28,291 nt of DNA from a virus, in the IMG/VR virus record IMGVR_UViG_3300025598_000130, positions 1-28,291 of that record. One strand, given 5' to 3'. The position numbers were made by a program, and so were the translations under genes. The notes below the pieces were generated by a model. The model worked only from the letters and a program-made list of their open reading frames with translations, was not told the origin of the DNA and did no database searches. Position 1 is the stretch's first letter. Every line of letters starts with the position of its first letter. Positions 6,514 through 14,405 of the stretch are shown here, piece by piece.

Positions 6514-6900
6514 ATGGCAAATGTACCTGATATGCTGCGCTCTGCAGCCAAGCTCTATGAAGACCGTAACAAAATTTACGGTGATAACTACAAGCGCTTC
6601 GGCCCGGCCCTGAATGGGCTCCTCAATGGGGTTGCGCTCAGCACCTCCGACGACTTCAATCGGTTTGGGATCCTCGTTCAAATCTTCTCAAAGATCTCGC
6701 GCTATTGCAATATGTTCGACAAAGGTGGTCACAATGACTCGCTGGACGATATTGCGGTTTATGCTATGATGCTGAAAGAGTTGGACTCCGGCGCAAAGGT
6801 GAATAAAATCACCGATGAAATCAGCTCGGCAATGATGCCGAAGGTTTCCGTTTTTGCAAGCAACCCATTGCTCAACACACCCACGGCAGAAGACCAATGA
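6514..6900 (+). CDS. DUF1599/MazG-like nucleotide-metabolism protein
   Basis: Residues 16-26 (EDRNKIYGDNY) and 74-90 (HNDSLDDIAVYAMMLKE) match the pattern of phage DUF1599-type proteins, related to the all-alpha MazG/dUTPase pyrophosphohydrolase fold, in which acidic residues of the last helix bind Mg. The classic MazG ExxE...ExxD set is not complete, so activity on NTPs is uncertain. The C-terminal 30 residues look unstructured. GGAGG lies 8 bases upstream of the ATG at 6514. Its place after deoxyribosyltransferase and phosphatase genes supports a role in nucleotide control. Confidence 0.65.
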   Translation: MANVPDMLRSAAKLYEDRNKIYGDNYKRFGPALNGLLNGVALSTSDDFNRFGILVQIFSKISRYCNMFDKGGHNDSLDDIAVYAMMLKELDSGAKVNKITDEISSAMMPKVSVFASNPLLNTPTAEDQ

Positions 6901-7427
6901 GAACGCTTGTGCTGGATACTGAGACGACCGCTCTCATAAAAAATAAGCTCCAGCCTCTCGACCGTCAGCCACGGATCATCGAATTCTTCGCACTGTCTTT
7001 GGACAGTGCGGGGGAGGAGCTGGACACATTCAGTTATCTTTTCAATCCCGGCATAAAGATCGAAGATAAGATAACCGAAATCACAGGCATAAAACAAGAA
7101 ATGCTGGATGACCAAAAGCCATTCAGTTCAATCGCTCAACACATCCTCGAGGTGATTGAGGTTCACGACGAAATCGTTGCGCACAATATGTCTTATGACA
7201 AAGCGGTGATTGATTTCGAGATGAAACGCCTCGGCAAAAAGGTTCGGTGGCCCGAGCTGATTTGCACGGTTGAGTCGACGGAATACATGAAAGGCCACAG
7301 AATGAATTTGCGTTCATTGCATGAGTTCCTTTTTGGGGAGCCATTCGAAAATGCCCATCGTGCAGAAAATGACGTTCGGGCAACAGCGAAATGTTTTCTT
7401 GAATTAAGGAAGATGGGTGTGGTTTAA
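6897..7427 (+). CDS. DnaQ-type 3'-5' exonuclease (proofreading subunit-like)
   Basis: A DEDDh-family exonuclease. Exo I is LVLDTETT with Asp7 and Glu9; Exo II is VAHNMSYDKAV with His96-Asn97 and Asp101; Exo III is HRAENDVRATAKCF with His154 and Asp159. All five catalytic residues are present, so it should be active. It resembles the N-terminal domain of polymerase III epsilon and at 176 residues lacks the epsilon C-terminal extension. It overlaps the previous gene by four bases and ends two bases before the dnaE-like gene, so it very likely supplies proofreading in trans to that polymerase. Confidence 0.92.
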   Translation: MRTLVLDTETTALIKNKLQPLDRQPRIIEFFALSLDSAGEELDTFSYLFNPGIKIEDKITEITGIKQEMLDDQKPFSSIAQHILEVIEVHDEIVAHNMSYDKAVIDFEMKRLGKKVRWPELICTVESTEYMKGHRMNLRSLHEFLFGEPFENAHRAENDVRATAKCFLELRKMGVV

Positions 7428-7429
7428 TC

Positions 7430-10300
7430 ATGCGTATAAGAACGGGTTATTCATTCCGCACTGCGGTGGGGATGATTGAAGATGTTATGGGAAGAGTTCA
7501 AGAAACTGGGATGAAATATGCGCCGATCTCGGACAGAGCCTCGACGTTTGGATTTAATCGTTGGACCAAGCTCGCCAAGAAAGCGGGTCTGCAACCGATA
7601 TATGGGGTCGAAATTGCCGTCACATCCTCCCTCAATGCAAAAAAGCCAGTGGTCGATCACTGGACGTTTTTCGCTCAAGATGACATACGTGTCATCAATG
7701 AATTGCTACATCTTGCGACCAATCAGTTCCGCTACGAACCCCTCCTCACCTATGAACAAGCCATGGAACTGCGAGGATGCACGAAAATCACTGGCAGCCG
7801 CGCTCTATTCGAACAATTTGAACCAAGGCCTGATATCTATGTGGGCCTCAGTCCCTCCGGATCAAAAGGCTTCATTTCGTCAGCCGCCGAACTCGGCCAC
7901 CAATTCATCGCATGTTCCGACAACAAGTTCATTCGCCCAGAAGATGAAGGATTTTACGAAGTTCTTATCGGGATGGGGGCTTCTACCCAAACTTACCCTC
8001 AATGGATCCTCGATGAAGAAGAATGGCGCAAGTCCGTCAAAAGAATTGCCACGCCTGAGCAAATCGAAACGGCCCTAGCCAACGCTCAGAAGGCGCAGGA
8101 AGGCTGCAACGCGAAACTGAGGGCCGGAACCCTTCTCGCGCCGCCTCGCCCGTCCACGCTCCTCGAGATGTGCAGAGAAGGCGCATTCAAGCTCGCCATC
8201 GATTTGACGGATGAAATTTATTCCGCACGGCTCGAGCGAGAGCTGAAGCTCATCGCGGAAAAAGAGTTCGAGGATTATTTTTATATCATCGCGGACGTGA
8301 TGAAGTGGGCGCGTCAACAAATGATTTGTGGCCCGGCCCGTGGTTCATCGTGCGGGAGCCTTGTTTGCTATCTTCTAGAAATCACCACGATCGATCCGAT
8401 AAAATACGACCTGTTGTTCGAGCGGTTCATTGATATCACCCGCAATGATTTGCCGGACATTGATTTGGATTTTTCGGATCAAAACCGTCATTTAGTTTTT
8501 GAATACATGGAGAACAAATATGGAAAAGAGCGGGTCGCGCGGCTCGGAACCGTTGCGTTATATCGCCCACGTTCAGCAATTGATGAAGCAGGAACTGCGC
8601 TGGGTATTCCAAAATACCTCTGCACTCGAGTCCTTGACAGCCTCATCATTCGATCTTCCGGAGACTCTCGAGCAATGCATACGCTTGAGGACACATTTAC
8701 GTCGACTGCTGCAGGAAAGGAGATTTTGGAAAAATACCCAGAAATCCTTATCGCAACCAAAATGGAAGGACACCCTCGACACTACTCGCAACATGCAGCG
8801 GGAATTGTTGTTACTGCGGATCCAGTCACTGATTACGTGGCTGTCGACGCTCGCACTGGAGCAACTCAATGCGACAAGAAAGATGCAGAAGAGCTTAATT
8901 TACTTAAGATCGATGCCCTTGGGCTCACGCAACTTTCCGTTTTTGAAGATGCACTCCTCCTTGCCGGAAAAGACATCCATTTTCTCGAGCGTGTCCCGTT
9001 GGATGACAAGCCTTCTTTCGAGGTGATTAATAAAAAGCAGTTCTCTGGGATCTTTCAATTCAATGGCCCGGCATTGCAGTCGATTTGCAACCAGATCAAA
9101 ATTGAAAACCTCGAGGACATCATCTCCGTGACTTCGCTCGCTCGGCCCGGCCCGATGGCTTCCGGCGGAACGAACGAATGGACAAAGCGGAAAAATGGCA
9201 AGGCGGTCGAATATCCTCATCCCACGTTTGAACCATACCTGAAAACCACGCTGGGCATGGTCGCTTATCAAGAGCAGGTCATGCAAATCTGCCGCGAAAT
9301 CGGAGACATGAGCTGGGAAGATGTTTCGACGCTCCGCAAGGCAATGAGCAAATCGCTTGGCAAAGAGTTCTTCGATCAATATGGCAACAAATTCAAAGAA
9401 GGTGCCATGCGGCGCGGAATGTCCGGCCCGATGCTGGACAAAATTTGGGACGACCTCTGCGCGTATGGAGCTATGTGTTTCAATCGCTCGCATGCGGTGG
9501 CTTATGGGATCATATCTTATTGGTGCGCATACATGAAGGCGCATTTCCCCCTCGAATTCGCTGCAGCCACGCTGACGCATGAGCCGGATCCCGCAAAGCA
9601 AATTAAGATCCTTCGGGAAATGAATGAAGAAGGAATTGAATACATTCCGGTCGACCGCGAGCTTTCCGTGGACAAATGGACGGTAGGCTGGAAAGATGGC
9701 AAAAAGGCACTCGTCGGCCCGGTTCAAAACGTGCGCGGCATTGGGCCGAAGATGGTTCAGCAAATTATGGCTTCGCGAGTCAGGGGTGAGCCTTTGCCAG
9801 CGAAAGCGGAAAAAATGCTTGCCCATGCGACGACCGAGATCGACAGCTTATGGCCCATCCGCGATGCTTTCAATCGGATCATGCCCGATCCTTCGGAGCG
9901 AAACATTTTCACGCCACCCACAAAAATCATCGACGTGGTGACGAAGGGCTACGACTACGACGTTCTCGTTTTTTGTACGCCACGGCAAATCAAGCCGCGA
10001 GATGAAAACGAAGCCGTGAACGTGGCCAAGCGCGGCGGCAAGGAGGTCGTCGGGCCCACGCAATCGCTGAACCTCACGCTCGCCGACGACACGGACGTCA
10101 TTTTCGGGAAAGTGGACAGGTTTCAGTTCGAGCAAATGGGCAAAGAGTTCATCGACCGAGGTAAGCCGGGCAAGGCGCTCTACGCGATAAAAGGTCGGGT
10201 TCCGCCCGACTTCCGGATGATCCGGGTTTCACAAATACGTTTCATTGGTTACACTGACGATATAGAGGACAAAGAAAATGCGCATCAAGTCACTGAATGA
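7430..10300 (+). CDS. dnaE: DNA polymerase III alpha subunit (DnaE-type, C-family)
   Basis: The replicative polymerase. The palm is clear: GPARGSSCGSLVCYLLE (301-317) is the GRGSAAGS motif, PDIDLDF (342-348) carries catalytic Asp343 and Asp345, and LLKIDALGL (491-499) carries Asp495. Fingers follow (SLARPGP, AYQEQVMQICREIG). A helix-hairpin-helix (VRGIGPKMVQQI) lies about residue 770, and the C-terminus (about 885-950) looks like an OB-fold (NLTLADDTDVIFGKVDRF). The N-terminal PHP domain keeps its outline (SDRASTFGFNRWTKLAKKAG) but lacks the HxH and other metal ligands. At 956 residues it is about 200 shorter than E. coli DnaE and appears to lack the tau-binding end. No sliding clamp is seen nearby. 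Confidence 0.95.
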   Translation: MRIRTGYSFRTAVGMIEDVMGRVQETGMKYAPISDRASTFGFNRWTKLAKKAGLQPIYGVEIAVTSSLNAKKPVVDHWTFFAQDDIRVINELLHLATNQFRYEPLLTYEQAMELRGCTKITGSRALFEQFEPRPDIYVGLSPSGSKGFISSAAELGHQFIACSDNKFIRPEDEGFYEVLIGMGASTQTYPQWILDEEEWRKSVKRIATPEQIETALANAQKAQEGCNAKLRAGTLLAPPRPSTLLEMCREGAFKLAIDLTDEIYSARLERELKLIAEKEFEDYFYIIADVMKWARQQMICGPARGSSCGSLVCYLLEITTIDPIKYDLLFERFIDITRNDLPDIDLDFSDQNRHLVFEYMENKYGKERVARLGTVALYRPRSAIDEAGTALGIPKYLCTRVLDSLIIRSSGDSRAMHTLEDTFTSTAAGKEILEKYPEILIATKMEGHPRHYSQHAAGIVVTADPVTDYVAVDARTGATQCDKKDAEELNLLKIDALGLTQLSVFEDALLLAGKDIHFLERVPLDDKPSFEVINKKQFSGIFQFNGPALQSICNQIKIENLEDIISVTSLARPGPMASGGTNEWTKRKNGKAVEYPHPTFEPYLKTTLGMVAYQEQVMQICREIGDMSWEDVSTLRKAMSKSLGKEFFDQYGNKFKEGAMRRGMSGPMLDKIWDDLCAYGAMCFNRSHAVAYGIISYWCAYMKAHFPLEFAAATLTHEPDPAKQIKILREMNEEGIEYIPVDRELSVDKWTVGWKDGKKALVGPVQNVRGIGPKMVQQIMASRVRGEPLPAKAEKMLAHATTEIDSLWPIRDAFNRIMPDPSERNIFTPPTKIIDVVTKGYDYDVLVFCTPRQIKPRDENEAVNVAKRGGKEVVGPTQSLNLTLADDTDVIFGKVDRFQFEQMGKEFIDRGKPGKALYAIKGRVPPDFRMIRVSQIRFIGYTDDIEDKENAHQVTE

Positions 10301-12554
10301 TATTCCTGCGGTCGCTTCCTATTTGAAAAGGATCGGGGCCGAGCCACGCTCTCTGCGCGCAGCGGTGGTGAGGGAAAACAAAGGCCCATATTGGGAGGAC
10401 ATCGCGGTCATCTTTTTCGAGCAAAACGGAACAGTGAAAGCGCCGGACAATTATGCTCCAACGGAAAAAGAAAAGCTCGCCATCGAGGTCGATTGCCAAA
10501 GCGTCCAATGGCCCCAGATCCGTTTGCTTAAAAATGTGGTCGATTTGCCGGATGAGGTGAAAAAACTTCCGCCACGCAACGTGTTCGAATTCCGGAACCT
10601 GAACGATGAAATCATCATGCTTCAAACTCGCGTCGATCTCGGCGAGGGCGAAAAGAAATATGTTCCGTGGACCTATTGGGACGATGGCCAATGGCGCAAG
10701 ATGGAAAGCGAGGGGCCGCTTCCGCTTTGGGGCATTGATCAGCTGAAAAACAATACGACCGTTTTCATTCATGAAGGCGCGAAAGCCGCTCGCGCCATGC
10801 GGGAAATGGTCGAGGGCAAATCGCCAGAGATGAAAAAGAAGCTCGCCGCACATCCATGGGGCGAGGAGCTTTCCGCCGCCGCACACATCGGTTGGATCGG
10901 CGGAGCGCTGAGTCCAAGCCGCACCGACTGGTCAATGCTTCAAAAACTCGGAGTGAAACGTGCATACATTATATCTGATAATGACGCGCCCGGCATTGCG
11001 GCAGTTCCTTCGATCTCTTTCCATCTCAGAATACCAACTTTTCACGTGCAGTTTACTTCAGAGTGGCCGCAGGGCTTTGACCTTGCCGATGACTTTCCGA
11101 AAGTTATGTTCAAAACCGTGGAAGGACGCGAGTATTATACTGGTCCATCGTTCAGAAGCTGTCTGCATCCTGCTACTTGGGCGACCGACCAAATCCCTAA
11201 CCCTCGCGGCAAACCATCGATCGTCCTTCGTAAGAATTTTAAGGAAATGTGGACATATGTCGAAGAGGCCGACCTCTTCGTCTGCACGGAAATGCCGGAA
11301 ATAATTCGTGCCGAAAACATCATGAACAAAATGCTGTCGGCGTTCAGCAATACGAACCAAACGTCTCAGCTGATCGTGAAGGCATACAACGGGCGCTCCG
11401 CGAAGCTTTGCTACCGCCCGGACATAAAAGGCAAGATCGTGACGGACAGCACGACCTCCGCGATCAACCTCCACACCCCGACCCACGTGAAAAGCAAGCC
11501 GGGCAATGCGGAACCTTTTCTCGAATTCATGCGTTATATGTTCCCGAATGACAGCGAGCTGAAAGAAGCGCTCCGTTGGTGCGCAACGCTCATTGCGCGG
11601 TTGGATGTCAGAATGGAGTATGGGCTCCTCCTTGTCAGCGAACGCCAAGGCGTGGGCAAAACCACGCTCGGGAGCTCCATCCTCGGCCCATTGGTGGGGA
11701 TGCAAAACGTGGGCTTCCCAACTGAAAATCAGATCGTTCAGTCCGAGTTCAATGGTTGGCTCGCCAACAAGCGCCTCATCGTGATCAATGAGATCTATTC
11801 AGGACACAGTTGGAAAGCATACAACAAGCTGAAGTCTGCGATCACCGACAAAGAGGTCGAGGTGAATGAAAAATACCAGCGACCCTACATCATCGAGAAC
11901 TGGTGCCATGTATTCGCTTGCTCGAACTCAATGCGAGCGCTGAAGATCGAGGAGGACGATCGTCGTTGGTTTTATCCCGAGGTCACCGAAGAAAAATGGC
12001 CGCGCAATAAGTTCGAGAGCTTTCATAACTGGCTCAAGAGCGGTGGCCTGAATATAATCAAAAGCTGGGCCGAGAACTACGGTGACTACGTTTTGAAGGG
12101 CCAACCTGCTCCGATGACAGAGCGCAAGAAAGAGCTTATAGTGGCCTCTCGGACGGAAGGCCAACAGGAAGCCGCAATCCTTGCCGAAGCCATGAATCGC
12201 CAAGAGGAGCCGCTTGTGCTCACGATGAAGGATATTGTGGAATGGGTCAGGTCTTCTATTCAGGGTCGACTTTATGACACGGACCTCGAACTCCGGAAGG
12301 CGATGAAAGAGGTGGGAGCCGTTTGGTACGAAGACAGGTTTCTCATCGGAGGTCGGCTTCAGCTCGCGGCGATGAATTGCCGGGCGCTGGACATGATGAA
12401 AAATAAACATAGCTTGAAGGTCATAAAAAACGTGGTCGGCCTGACCAAAACGGAAGAGGAGCCTGAAATCGCGCTTCAACGCAAATCGGCAGTCATTGAT
12501 GATTTGCGGAGGATGATGAAAAAACCCGGCGATGTCGCCAATGCTAGCATGTGA
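10278..12554 (+). CDS. Primase/helicase: Toprim domain fused to SF3-type helicase
   Basis: The protein should unwind and probably prime phage DNA. A Toprim domain is marked by VFIHEGAKAARAM (Glu166) and YIISDNDAPG (DND 234-236). The helicase part has Walker A ERQGVGKTT (455-463), Walker B RLIVINEIY (499-507) and a motif C/sensor region HVFACSNSMRALKIEEDDRRWF (Asn550, Arg562-563). This arrangement is that of D5/DUF5906-type phage primase-helicases. Residues 1-150 show no family I recognise and may be a degenerate primase domain; no zinc finger is visible. It starts 23 bases inside dnaE, with GAGGA upstream, so the two are co-translated. At 758 residues the length is typical. Confidence 0.9.
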   Translation: MRIKSLNDIPAVASYLKRIGAEPRSLRAAVVRENKGPYWEDIAVIFFEQNGTVKAPDNYAPTEKEKLAIEVDCQSVQWPQIRLLKNVVDLPDEVKKLPPRNVFEFRNLNDEIIMLQTRVDLGEGEKKYVPWTYWDDGQWRKMESEGPLPLWGIDQLKNNTTVFIHEGAKAARAMREMVEGKSPEMKKKLAAHPWGEELSAAAHIGWIGGALSPSRTDWSMLQKLGVKRAYIISDNDAPGIAAVPSISFHLRIPTFHVQFTSEWPQGFDLADDFPKVMFKTVEGREYYTGPSFRSCLHPATWATDQIPNPRGKPSIVLRKNFKEMWTYVEEADLFVCTEMPEIIRAENIMNKMLSAFSNTNQTSQLIVKAYNGRSAKLCYRPDIKGKIVTDSTTSAINLHTPTHVKSKPGNAEPFLEFMRYMFPNDSELKEALRWCATLIARLDVRMEYGLLLVSERQGVGKTTLGSSILGPLVGMQNVGFPTENQIVQSEFNGWLANKRLIVINEIYSGHSWKAYNKLKSAITDKEVEVNEKYQRPYIIENWCHVFACSNSMRALKIEEDDRRWFYPEVTEEKWPRNKFESFHNWLKSGGLNIIKSWAENYGDYVLKGQPAPMTERKKELIVASRTEGQQEAAILAEAMNRQEEPLVLTMKDIVEWVRSSIQGRLYDTDLELRKAMKEVGAVWYEDRFLIGGRLQLAAMNCRALDMMKNKHSLKVIKNVVGLTKTEEEPEIALQRKSAVIDDLRRMMKKPGDVANASM

Positions 12555-12568
12555 AAAAGGAGGTTGAG

Positions 12569-12730
12569 ATGAAAAAGACAGTGTTTACGAAAGTTTGGAT
12601 GAAAAGCAAGGCTTACAAAAAAGTCATGAAGCTCATGGGGCGGTGTTTGCAATCCGGCGGATGGGTTGAATTCGATCAATCCGGGGAGTTCATCGACTGC
12701 ACGCTGAATTGGGAGGGCCCAAATGTATGA
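12569..12730 (+). CDS. Small hypothetical protein, 53 aa
   Basis: ATG at 12569 with a perfect AGGAGG (12558-12563) five bases upstream; the frame runs to TGA at 12728. The protein begins MKKTVFTKVWMKSKAYKK and ends LNWEGPNV; its centre has GGWVEFDQSGEFIDCTLNW, a pattern that looks like a beta-hairpin pair. Its stop overlaps the next start. It is shorter than the cut-off of many gene finders, but the ribosome site and packing make it real. Function is not known. Confidence 0.7.
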   Translation: MKKTVFTKVWMKSKAYKKVMKLMGRCLQSGGWVEFDQSGEFIDCTLNWEGPNV

Positions 12731-12944
12731 TTCCATTTTTAATCGTTTTCAGTCCCGCAATCGGGACAGGGATCATGCTCTTGGGGATGTGTCTCACAGA
12801 ACTGATCAAGCCCGAATCATCGTCCATTACCACGGAGCGGAAATCCTCACAATCTCCTGTCGATTGGGAAAAAAGGAAGGGTTTCTGGCGAAGATTAAAA
12901 GAGCGTTGGTGAAACGCAGGAGGCCGCTCCATGATCCGTATTGA
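12723..12944 (+). CDS. Small basic hypothetical protein, 73 aa
   Basis: ATG at 12723 lies five bases after GGGAGGG (12711-12717) and overlaps the stop of the preceding small gene. The protein is basic (KKEGFLAKIKRALVKRRRPL near the C-terminus) and has a short strand-like ARIIVHYHGAEILTISCRLG segment. A competing frame over the same bases (12709-12912) has no correctly spaced ribosome site and is judged a shadow. No family is recognised. It overlaps the next gene by 14 bases. Confidence 0.6.
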   Translation: MYDSIFNRFQSRNRDRDHALGDVSHRTDQARIIVHYHGAEILTISCRLGKKEGFLAKIKRALVKRRRPLHDPY

Positions 12945-13143
12945 TCCGCCGCTCCCGCTGGAAACCCCCAAAGGGAAGGCCATGGCCCATTTTCTCATAG
13001 ATTACGGCCCAGAGCACCATTTGCTTTGGGTTTGTTTCCAAGATTTGACCGGGGAATGCTGGACTTGGGCCAATCCAGAGGTCAGATTGCAGCTAAATTC
13101 GTCAATGTTAAGAACGACTTATAAAAAAGATGACATTTTGTGA
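12931..13143 (+). CDS. Small conserved phage protein, 70 aa
   Basis: ATG at 12931 follows AGGAGG (12917-12922) at normal spacing. The opening MIRIDPPLPLETPKGKAMAHFLIDYG followed by HLLWVCFQ and ECWTWANPEVRLQLN matches a type of very short protein common in tailed phages: a small beta-rich domain with 'ID-P...ETP.G.A...(F/I)DYG...WV'. The family has no known function. It ends just upstream of the promoter-like element at 13152. Confidence 0.7.
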   Translation: MIRIDPPLPLETPKGKAMAHFLIDYGPEHHLLWVCFQDLTGECWTWANPEVRLQLNSSMLRTTYKKDDIL

Positions 13144-13151
13144 AAAAAATC

Positions 13152-13181
13152 GTTTTCTTTTCTGTACAGTTCGGGCATAAG
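13152..13181 (+). promoter_or_regulatory. Promoter-like element before the second rightward gene group
   Basis: GTTTTC (13152-13157), 18 bases, then CATAAG (13176-13181). The 12 bases TCGTTTTCTTTT are identical to those before the denV operon on the other strand. It lies in a 93-base gene-free gap and 55 bases before the next start, where a new transcript is expected. Confidence rests on repetition, not on match to the sigma70 consensus. Confidence 0.5.
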
Positions 13182-13236
13182 GATGTCATCGGGCTGGTCC
13201 GCCGATTCGAACACGGGCCTACAACGGAGAAACAAA

Positions 13237-13527
13237 ATGTCGAACGTAAATGCTCTTGCTGACCAATACGGCGCAATCAAGACCCAGATCGAAGCGCTCA
13301 CCGCTCAACTCAAAGAAGTTCACAAAGACATCGTCGCAACTGGCACTGACCGCATCGTTGGCGAAAACTTCCTTGTCATGGTCAACCTCCGCAAAAACAC
13401 CGAAATGTCCGAAGAAAAAGTCATGGCGACTTTCGGCGTCACCCTCTCTCAGTTCAAAAAGATGTCCGATGCCTGCAAGGTCGAAAAAGATCCTTCAGTC
13501 GTCGTCACTTATGAATCACGTGTTTGA
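13237..13527 (+). CDS. Hypothetical protein, 96 aa, coiled coil
   Basis: The N-terminal 35 residues (ADQYGAIKTQIEALTAQLKE) look like an amphipathic or coiled-coil helix; the rest is a small alpha/beta region with FLVMVNLRKNTEMSEEKVMATFGVTLSQF, which resembles a short helix-turn-helix-like segment. ATG at 13237 has GGAG (13226-13229) seven bases upstream; an in-frame GTG at 13183 would run through the leader and is not supported. It is the first gene after the promoter-like element. I know no function. Confidence 0.7.
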   Translation: MSNVNALADQYGAIKTQIEALTAQLKEVHKDIVATGTDRIVGENFLVMVNLRKNTEMSEEKVMATFGVTLSQFKKMSDACKVEKDPSVVVTYESRV

Positions 13528-13538
13528 GGGAGGAAAAG

Positions 13539-13742
13539 ATGTCCTACGCAACAAGCAAACATTTCGCTGGCGGAAAAGAAATCATCGTCTATCATATTTT
13601 CCCACCAGTTCCCGTTCGTCATTGGGATTACCAAGCCATCCTTGAAGAAGATCACGACAATGAAGATCCGATCTACGGCCAAGGGGCCACCATTGAAGAA
13701 GCAATCCAAAATCTTATCGAGATCATCGAGGACGAACAATGA
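13539..13742 (+). CDS. Hypothetical protein, 67 aa, acidic C-terminus
   Basis: ATG at 13539 is preceded by GAGGGAGGA at ideal spacing; the in-frame TTG at 13524 overlaps that site and is rejected. The protein begins MSYATSKHFAGGKEIIVYHIFPPVPVR and ends in an acidic helix (ATIEEAIQNLIEIIEDEQ). The end resembles HicB/UPF0150-like 'G.T..EAI.N..E.I' segments, so a HicB-like fold is possible, but the toxin partner HicA is not seen. It overlaps the next gene by four bases. Confidence 0.65.
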   Translation: MSYATSKHFAGGKEIIVYHIFPPVPVRHWDYQAILEEDHDNEDPIYGQGATIEEAIQNLIEIIEDEQ

Positions 13743-14344
13743 AAACTTTTACCGCACATTTCGCAGGGAAGGAATTCGGCGCAATCAAGGCTTATCCCTC
13801 CCGTACCCTCGCCAACAAGCATGGCAATGGGTTCACGATTTTCTCCGACGAAGCTGATCTCATCGAAAACGAGAGTTTAACTTTGTCGCAGATGGTGACG
13901 TTCTACAATCACCACAATAAGGCCCAGCCAGTGAAAAATTTCTCTGACCGGGAAACTGCTGCAAAGCGTATTTTCACCCTCGCTCAAGCCAAGGCTGAGC
14001 TCATTCAAATCCAGAAGGAAACACCTGCTATGACTACTGCACCGAAGGAAACTGTTAAGGAAACTGTTGCCAACTTGAAGAAGGCAAAGGTTGCTGCCCC
14101 AAAGAAAAGTGCCGCTCCGAAGGCTGAAAAGGCTCCACGCAAGTCCGAGTTTGCTGGCGTGAAGATCTTCCCGAAGGAAGGCCTGACTGAAAACCCACGC
14201 CGCGAAGGTGGCTTTGGATATAAGGCCATGGCTTTCATCATGGACAATCCGGGCATCTCGTATGAAGATTTCGTCGCGGCAGGTGGTCGCCGTCAGGATC
14301 TCGCTTGGGACCTCGCGAAAGGCAACGTCACTATTCAAAACTGA
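13739..14344 (+). CDS. Two-domain phage protein with Lys/Ala-rich linker, 201 aa
   Basis: The N-terminal domain (1-90) starts MKTFTAHFAGKEFGAIKAYPSRTLANKHGNGF in general outline, with a conserved-looking MVTFYNHH segment and DRETAAKRIFTLAQAK helix. A linker (about 98-138) is rich in Lys, Ala, Pro and Thr. The C-terminal domain (140-201) contains NPRREGGFGYKAMAFIMDNPGISYEDFV and GGRRQDLAWDLAKGNV, which looks like a winged-helix or similar DNA-binding unit. Similar N-domain/linker/C-domain proteins occur in phages without known function; a nucleoid- or DNA-associated role is inference. ATGA overlap with the previous gene. Confidence 0.75.
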   Translation: MKTFTAHFAGKEFGAIKAYPSRTLANKHGNGFTIFSDEADLIENESLTLSQMVTFYNHHNKAQPVKNFSDRETAAKRIFTLAQAKAELIQIQKETPAMTTAPKETVKETVANLKKAKVAAPKKSAAPKAEKAPRKSEFAGVKIFPKEGLTENPRREGGFGYKAMAFIMDNPGISYEDFVAAGGRRQDLAWDLAKGNVTIQN

Positions 14345-14351
14345 ACCCAAC

Positions 14352-14372
14352 GGGCCGGGTTCGTCCCGGCCC
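14352..14372 (+). promoter_or_regulatory. GC-rich intercistronic hairpin
   Basis: A perfect 8-base stem (14352-14359 with 14365-14372, GGGCCGGG and CCCGGCCC) with a five-base loop, placed 7 bases after the previous stop and 33 bases before the DUF932 start. There is no T-run after it, so it is probably an mRNA-stability or attenuating hairpin instead of a full terminator. Confidence 0.6.
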
Positions 14373-14405
14373 ATTCACCCAACACCGTAAAAAGGAAAAT
14401 TAAAA

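Noticed and set aside
8900-9826. A 308-codon open frame on the minus strand against dnaE
   Set aside because: Same reasons: antisense to conserved polymerase motifs, rich in His/Arg as expected for a reverse frame.
13195-13225. A T-loop-like GATTCGAAC with flanking G/C bases, suggesting a tRNA
   Set aside because: No acceptor, D or anticodon arm can be paired around it, and the 5-base T-stem does not form; it lies in the leader of the gene at 13237.
13539-13742. HicB antitoxin of a toxin-antitoxin pair
   Set aside because: Only the last 20 residues vaguely resemble HicB and no small HicA-like RNA-binding toxin adjoins it.
14352-14372. Intrinsic terminator after the 201-aa gene
   Set aside because: The stem is strong but no T-run follows; the DUF932 gene downstream appears to be in the same operon, so it is listed as an intercistronic hairpin.
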